Below are positions 42,430-46,032 of a DNA stretch of 46,032 bases, piece by piece. The notes beneath the pieces were generated by a model. The model did no database searches, was not told the DNA's origin, and worked only from the letters and a program-made list of their open reading frames with translations. The DNA comes from Bacillota bacterium (lineage in GTDB: Bacteria; Bacillota; Clostridia; Acetivibrionales; DSM-1351). Location of the stretch: assembly GCA_023391425.1 (NCBI GenBank), contig JAEWAX010000106.1, positions 1 through 46,032 of the forward strand, written 5' to 3'. Numbering within the stretch: position 1 is the first letter of the stretch; the number at the start of each line of letters is the position of its first letter. The position numbers were made by a program, and so were the translations under genes.

Positions 42430-43341
42430 TTGAAATATACACTTAAAGAAGCTAGAGAAATATTAGGGGTTACCAAAAACTCTTCAAAACACGATATTGA
42501 AACGAAATATGACATAGCAATGAAAAAGTATAAACTTTTAAAATCAGAAGGGAAGCTTGACGAAAAAGCAGAAGCTGATTATATTAGGAGTACTGATGCA
42601 TATAGAATTGTAATGGGATATGAAGTAGATGAGCCAAAGGTTGAAAGAAAAGAAACTTATACTGATAAAGCTTTTAAAAAGGCAGGCATAGACAGGAAAA
42701 AGGCTAATAACTTTTTTTATTACTACAAATTCCATATTATAATAAGCATCATAGCAGTTATTGCTATAGTGTTAACTGTTAGATCATTTATTTATAGGGT
42801 AGATCCCGATATAACTATTGGATTAATTGGAGAAGTATATACAGGTGGGTATGATAAACTAGAAACCAAAATCAAGGAAAATTTACCTGAAATAAAAGAA
42901 ATAGCGTTTGATTCAGCAACGATAACAGATAAATACACAAATGAACAGTCATATGCAAATATGTCTAAAGCAATGGTACTTTTAACTGCATCGGATACTA
43001 AATTATTTCTAATGAGTAAATATGCATATAATAATTATGCAAAAGATGGCGCATTTATGGCGCTTGAAGATGTTGCAAAAGAGCTAAATATAGATGTATC
43101 TAAAAGTGATTATTTAAAGCTTAGGGTGGTTGATGAATATGAGCAATCTACAACAGTTGAAGGGGAATCAAAAGTTTTGAAGTATAGAGATGCCGAGCCA
43201 AAACTTTATGGTATCGATGTAACTAATAGTGAGTTTTTTAAAGGAATAGATATTATGGGGCCTGAAAAGATATTAGTTATTAGGGTAAATACTGAGAATA
43301 AAGATTTGATCCTTAAGCTAGTAAAACTTTTTGCAAAGTAA
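42430..43341 (+). CDS. J-domain-like membrane protein of unknown function
   Basis: 303 residues. Residues about 3-60 resemble a J domain (TLKEAREILGVTKNSSKHDIETKYDIAMKKYK) but the HPD tripeptide needed to stimulate DnaK is absent. One transmembrane helix lies at about 102-122 (IIISIIAVIAIVLTV). The remaining 180 residues should be extracytoplasmic and show no recognised motif. The start is TTG with GGATGGAGG upstream, 42 bases after lysS, so it may be read through from lysS. It is not a canonical DnaJ co-chaperone. Confidence 0.78.
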   Translation: MKYTLKEAREILGVTKNSSKHDIETKYDIAMKKYKLLKSEGKLDEKAEADYIRSTDAYRIVMGYEVDEPKVERKETYTDKAFKKAGIDRKKANNFFYYYKFHIIISIIAVIAIVLTVRSFIYRVDPDITIGLIGEVYTGGYDKLETKIKENLPEIKEIAFDSATITDKYTNEQSYANMSKAMVLLTASDTKLFLMSKYAYNNYAKDGAFMALEDVAKELNIDVSKSDYLKLRVVDEYEQSTTVEGESKVLKYRDAEPKLYGIDVTNSEFFKGIDIMGPEKILVIRVNTENKDLILKLVKLFAK

Positions 43342-43452
43342 TGCAATTAACATTTGAAAAATCGTTATTTAGTGTCTCACTGCCTGTTTAGTTTGATATT
43401 CTAGGTGTAGTAGACATAGAACAAGCGAATGATAATTAAGGGGGTTAATAGC

Positions 43453-43776
43453 ATGGATAGTAGTGGACTTAGTGTTATAAAAGAGATAGTAGGTCAAAAT
43501 ACACAAATAGCTCTTTCAGGTGAAATTGATATCTATACGTCACAAACTTTTAAAAATGAGCTGAATGAAGTTATTAGTTCGATGTTTAAGGGTGACATAT
43601 ATATAGATTGTAAAGATTTATCTTATATTGATAGTACAGGCCTTGGAATTCTTGTTGGTGCACTTAAAGAAATTCGCAAAGATAATAATGATATTTATAT
43701 TTGTAATTTAAAAGAAAATATTAAAAAACTATTTATCATTACTGGCTTGGACAAATTATTTAAAATTAAAGAATAA
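43453..43776 (+). CDS. STAS-domain anti-sigma factor antagonist (RsbV/SpoIIAA type)
   Basis: About 107 residues. The STAS fold has LSGEIDIYTSQTFKNEL and the phosphorylation motif YIDSTGLGILVGALK, in which the serine of DSTG is the site normally phosphorylated by the partner kinase. Unphosphorylated, such proteins bind the anti-sigma factor and free sigma. ATG 43453 has AAGGGGG upstream; the in-frame ATG at 43429 precedes that site. An RsbW-like gene and a sigma factor follow. A hairpin lies between this gene and the next. Confidence 0.92.
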   Translation: MDSSGLSVIKEIVGQNTQIALSGEIDIYTSQTFKNELNEVISSMFKGDIYIDCKDLSYIDSTGLGILVGALKEIRKDNNDIYICNLKENIKKLFIITGLDKLFKIKE

Positions 43777-43796
43777 AGGTTTGCTCCTAAATATTA

Positions 43797-43825
43797 ATGG
43801 GTACACATGCTGTGTACCCATTTTA
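43797..43825 (+). terminator. Hairpin between the STAS gene and the RsbW-like gene
   Basis: TGGGTACACA (43798-43807), loop TGC, TGTGTACCCA (43811-43820), then TTTTAT. The 10-bp stem is perfect but the T run is short, so partial termination is likely. Confidence 0.65.
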
Positions 43826-43857
43826 TCAATAACTATGAAAAAAGAGGAGAGAGTTAA

Positions 43858-44244
43858 ATGAAAAATGTTTCTTCTGATAATGTTACACTTGTGCTACCAG
43901 CAAAAGGCGAATTTGTTAGCACTGCAAGATTAACTGCATCAAGTGTAGCAAACAGGATAGGATTTAACATCGATGAAGTAGAGGATATTAAAGTAGCGGT
44001 ATCTGAAGTTTGTAATATTATATTATCTAAAGTTGGAGACGAAATAAGTCAATATAAGATAACCTTTGAAATAAACAGTGATAAGTTAGGAATCACATTT
44101 ACTAGTGACGAGAAAGAATTAGGCTGTTTTGATGGTAAAGTAGAAAATGAATATGGCTTATATATTATTAAAGCACTTATGGACTCTGTGGAGCTTTGTA
44201 ACTTGAACCATTCCATAGTTATGACCAAAAGGATTGGAGAGTAG
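43858..44244 (+). CDS. RsbW-like anti-sigma factor with degraded ATP-binding motifs
   Basis: 128 residues, the size of RsbW/SpoIIAB. The overall GHKL pattern is recognisable (EDIKVAVSEVCNIIL for the N box, EYGLYIIKALMDSVEL for the G2 region) and the position between a STAS protein and a sigma factor supports the family call. The N-box asparagine expected four residues after Glu50 is Ile54. The G1 DxGxG motif reads SDEKELG, and G2 has lost its first glycine. It may therefore bind the sigma factor without working as a kinase. AGAGGAGAGAG precedes the ATG. The next gene begins four bases after the stop. Confidence 0.8.
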   Translation: MKNVSSDNVTLVLPAKGEFVSTARLTASSVANRIGFNIDEVEDIKVAVSEVCNIILSKVGDEISQYKITFEINSDKLGITFTSDEKELGCFDGKVENEYGLYIIKALMDSVELCNLNHSIVMTKRIGE

Positions 44245-44247
44245 CCT

Positions 44248-44994
44248 ATGGAACAAAATAATGAAAGCACCGTTAAAATGGAAGATGCCGAGTTATTCAT
44301 GCAATATTTTAAAACAAATGATGTTAAATACAGAAATCTTATTGTATCTAAATACTTGAACCTTGCAGAATATTTATCTAAGAAGTTCTTAAATAGAGGT
44401 GTAGATTATGATGATATATATCAAGTTGCATGTATGGCACTAATTAAAGCTGTAGATAGATTTAGTCTAGAAAAGGAAGTAAAGTTTGTTAGTTTTGCGA
44501 CGCCCACTATTCTAGGAGAAATTAAGAGGTTCTTTAGGGACAAGAGCACTACAATAAAGATTCCTAGGCGACTATATGAAGCGAGACAAGGACTCAATAT
44601 TGCAAGAGATGAGTTATCACAAAAGCTTAGTAGAGTGCCAAGGGCCGATGAAATAGCCGCTTATATGGGTATAAGTGAAGAACTTGTACTTGAAATAATT
44701 GAAGCAGGAAGCTCAAGTACAATTAAATCACTGGATCAGAGTGTGTATCAGGACAATGATGCAGAGCTTGGTGATACATTAGGGTATGATGAAAAAACAT
44801 ATGAGCAAATTGAAAATAGGGATTTCATTGAAAAAGCCTTAAAAATGTTCGGTGAGATTGAGCGAGAATTCATTACTTTACGATATATTCAAAATTTAAC
44901 ACAAAAACAAATTGCTGAAAAATTTGGAGTTTCACAAATGTATATATCACGAATGGAGAAGAAGATTCTTGGTAAATTCAGGACTTTACTTTAA
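44248..44994 (+). CDS. SigB/SigF-type RNA polymerase sigma factor
   Basis: 248 residues with regions 2, 3 and 4. Region 2 has DYDDIYQVACMALIKAVDRF and VSFATPTILGEIKRFFRD, region 3 has KIPRRLYEARQGLN and SRVPRADEIAAYMGIS, and region 4 has FITLRYIQNLTQKQIAEKFG followed by VSQMYISRMEKKIL. The sequence after region 2 is typical of the SigB/SigF/SigG group. Gene order antagonist - anti-sigma - sigma fits partner-switching control. The presence of RsbW-like rather than clear SpoIIAB features favours a general-stress-type SigB over SigF. TTGGAGAG precedes the ATG. Confidence 0.92.
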   Translation: MEQNNESTVKMEDAELFMQYFKTNDVKYRNLIVSKYLNLAEYLSKKFLNRGVDYDDIYQVACMALIKAVDRFSLEKEVKFVSFATPTILGEIKRFFRDKSTTIKIPRRLYEARQGLNIARDELSQKLSRVPRADEIAAYMGISEELVLEIIEAGSSSTIKSLDQSVYQDNDAELGDTLGYDEKTYEQIENRDFIEKALKMFGEIEREFITLRYIQNLTQKQIAEKFGVSQMYISRMEKKILGKFRTLL

Positions 44995-45070
44995 CTATTT
45001 ATTCTAATGTGTTTATACTTCAAAAATACAGGGTATTAATAATAATATTCTAATTTAGGTGGGTGTAATT

Positions 45071-45493
45071 GTGAAAGCCGTTACTTATACCATTAGTAAT
45101 GATATGAAGGCTCTTGCCAGTACGATAGATTTAATACTTAATAATATTATTTCGGAACATTGTATGAGTGATCAAATACTGTTCGAGATTAAAGTTGTGC
45201 TTAATGAACTAATAGTAAATGCGTTATGTCATGGTAATAATTGTGAGTTGGATAAGGTTACGTATGTTACACTAAAAATAGTTAACGATAATTATTTATA
45301 TATCAGTGTTAAAGATGAGGGGTATGGGTTTAAATCAAAACTTAATACATGTTCGCTAAATGATTATGTACAAGTAATAAATAATTCATTATGTGAGCAT
45401 GGAAGAGGATTGCTGATAGTTGACCAGCTTTGTGATAAAGTTAAGTTCAATAAATGCGGAAATAGAGTGTCTATACTTAAAAATATTCAGTGA
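45071..45493 (+). CDS. GHKL-type serine-kinase/anti-sigma protein with an intact ATP site
   Basis: About 140 residues, the HATPase fold of RsbW/RsbT. All nucleotide motifs are intact: N box NELIVNALCHGN (Glu46, Asn50), G1 DEGYGF (Asp82), and G2 EHGRGLLIVDQL. It follows the sigma gene by 76 bases. It could phosphorylate the upstream STAS protein, in place of the RsbW-like protein whose site looks degraded; this is inference. GTG 45071 is chosen because AGGTGG lies 8 bases upstream; a GTG at 45059 is also in frame. Confidence 0.88.
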   Translation: MKAVTYTISNDMKALASTIDLILNNIISEHCMSDQILFEIKVVLNELIVNALCHGNNCELDKVTYVTLKIVNDNYLYISVKDEGYGFKSKLNTCSLNDYVQVINNSLCEHGRGLLIVDQLCDKVKFNKCGNRVSILKNIQ

Positions 45494-45648
45494 ATGATTA
45501 TTACGTATCCCTAAATTATAAGCATATACCATTGACTAAATAATTATACATATCGGTAGGAAACTGAAGAATTCTTTAGAACACATGAAGAATGGTGATA
45601 TAATTCTTAATAATTGCTTAAAATCATAGTTAAATAGGTTCACCATCC

Positions 45649-45678
45649 TTGACAATAAAAACACCATTGTGTTAGTAT
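45649..45678 (+). promoter_or_regulatory. Upstream rRNA promoter candidate (P1)
   Basis: TTGACA (45649-45654), 18-base spacer, TAGTAT (45673-45678). Confidence 0.55.
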
Positions 45679-45762
45679 AAATAAGCCGTCTTTACAGAGG
45701 TGAAATACAATTTTAAATAAGACAAGCTGATATAAATTAGTAAAAATAATTTAAAAAAAGTA

Positions 45763-45791
45763 TTGACACTGAGTAAATGACATGGTATTAT
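45763..45791 (+). promoter_or_regulatory. Downstream rRNA promoter (P2)
   Basis: TTGACA (45763-45768), 17-base spacer, TATTAT (45786-45791); an overlapping TATAAT at 45789 would give a 20-base spacer. Confidence 0.7.
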
Positions 45792-45860
45792 AATTAAGCT
45801 GCTTGCGACAAGCGAACAGCAAATCCTTGAAAAGCACTGGTAACAATGCTTTAAAGGTTT

Positions 45861-45880
45861 GGACTTTGAAAAGTAAACAG
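45861..45880 (+). promoter_or_regulatory. boxA-like antitermination element
   Basis: GGACTTTGAAAAGTAAACA closely resembles the Bacillus rrn boxA region TTCTTTGAAAACTAAA, which recruits the Nus complex during rRNA transcription. Confidence 0.65.
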
Positions 45881-46032
45881 TGATAAATCATGTAAAGGAA
45901 CTCGAAAAAATTCCGAAATGTTTAAAAACATTTCAAAAAATTGAGTAACTTGCGAACTTTACAACCTAGTTCTTACGAGAACAAGGAACAAATAAGTCAG
46001 CAATTTTAATGAGCTAATTAAATTTTTCAAAT

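Larger units (their letters stand above)
45494..46032 (+). other. Leader region of an rRNA operon; 16S rRNA expected just beyond the edge
   Basis: There is no gene. Two sigma-A promoters and a boxA-like element occur in the usual order for a Firmicutes rrn leader. Short hairpins that could take part in processing occur at 45916-45936 (AATGTTT / AAACATT) and 45969-45984 (GTTCTTACGAGAAC). The conserved start of 16S rRNA (AGAGTTTGATC) has not been reached by 46032. Confidence 0.7.

Noticed and set aside
43453..44994. spoIIA operon (spoIIAA-spoIIAB-sigF)
   Set aside because: Gene order is the same, but the kinase lacks SpoIIAB ATP motifs, a hairpin splits the operon and a second HATPase follows, which fits a SigB-type stress module better.

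Overview
The window looks like chromosomal DNA from an anaerobic, spore-forming Clostridia species. A cellulolytic clostridium of the Ruminiclostridium type would fit, but this is inferred from gene content and low GC, not from a marker gene. Supporting points are the low-GC Gram-positive codon use with strong AGGAGG-type ribosome binding sites, a ytfI-ytfJ (GerW) sporulation pair, a CIRCE-controlled groESL operon, a HisZ-dependent histidine operon, an RsbV/RsbW/SigB-type module and a GH31 alpha-xylosidase. Nearly all genes are on the + strand; only two regulators are on the - strand.

Layout. 1-3640: 3' end of a LigD-type polymerase domain, galE (with an altered catalytic motif), a sugar nucleotidyltransferase and a small zinc-ribbon protein. 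3800-9930: a LacI-type regulator divergent from a sugar-uptake operon (Gfo/Idh/MocA oxidoreductase, two ABC permeases, lipoprotein binding protein; no ATPase gene). 10000-16620: a DnaA-box-like cluster, long-form hpf, an LTA-synthase-like enzyme, a repeat-rich intergenic region, a shikimate-kinase-like P-loop protein and pcrA. 16660-20310: an AraC regulator divergent from alpha-xylosidase yicI. 20390-22530: an ECF sigma factor, a soluble zinc-finger anti-sigma candidate, ytfI and ytfJ. 22620-24390: an AT-rich orphan gene and a relic of an IS200-type transposase. 24400-35220: hisZ-G-D-C-B-purC-hisH-A-F-IE plus a TPR protein. 35300-43340: groES-groEL, a small membrane protein, IMP dehydrogenase, greA, lysS and a J-domain-like membrane protein. 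43450-45490: STAS antagonist, RsbW-like protein, SigB-type sigma factor and a second HATPase. 45600-46032: promoters, boxA and leader of an rRNA operon whose 16S gene should begin just past the right edge.

The histidine block covers the pathway from PRPP to histidine except for a recognisable histidinol-phosphate phosphatase. Its AICAR by-product returns to the purine pathway, in which the embedded purC and the downstream IMP dehydrogenase also act. The sugar operon and the xylosidase each sit beside a divergent regulator, which suggests separate substrate-induced carbohydrate modules.

The least ordinary signals are two families of dispersed intergenic repeats, one of which supplies the last codons of the LTA-synthase-like gene. 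Others are a tandem hairpin repeat containing the purC stop codon, a GalE whose YxxxK lysine is methionine, and an RsbW-like protein with a degraded ATP site next to a second protein with an intact one.
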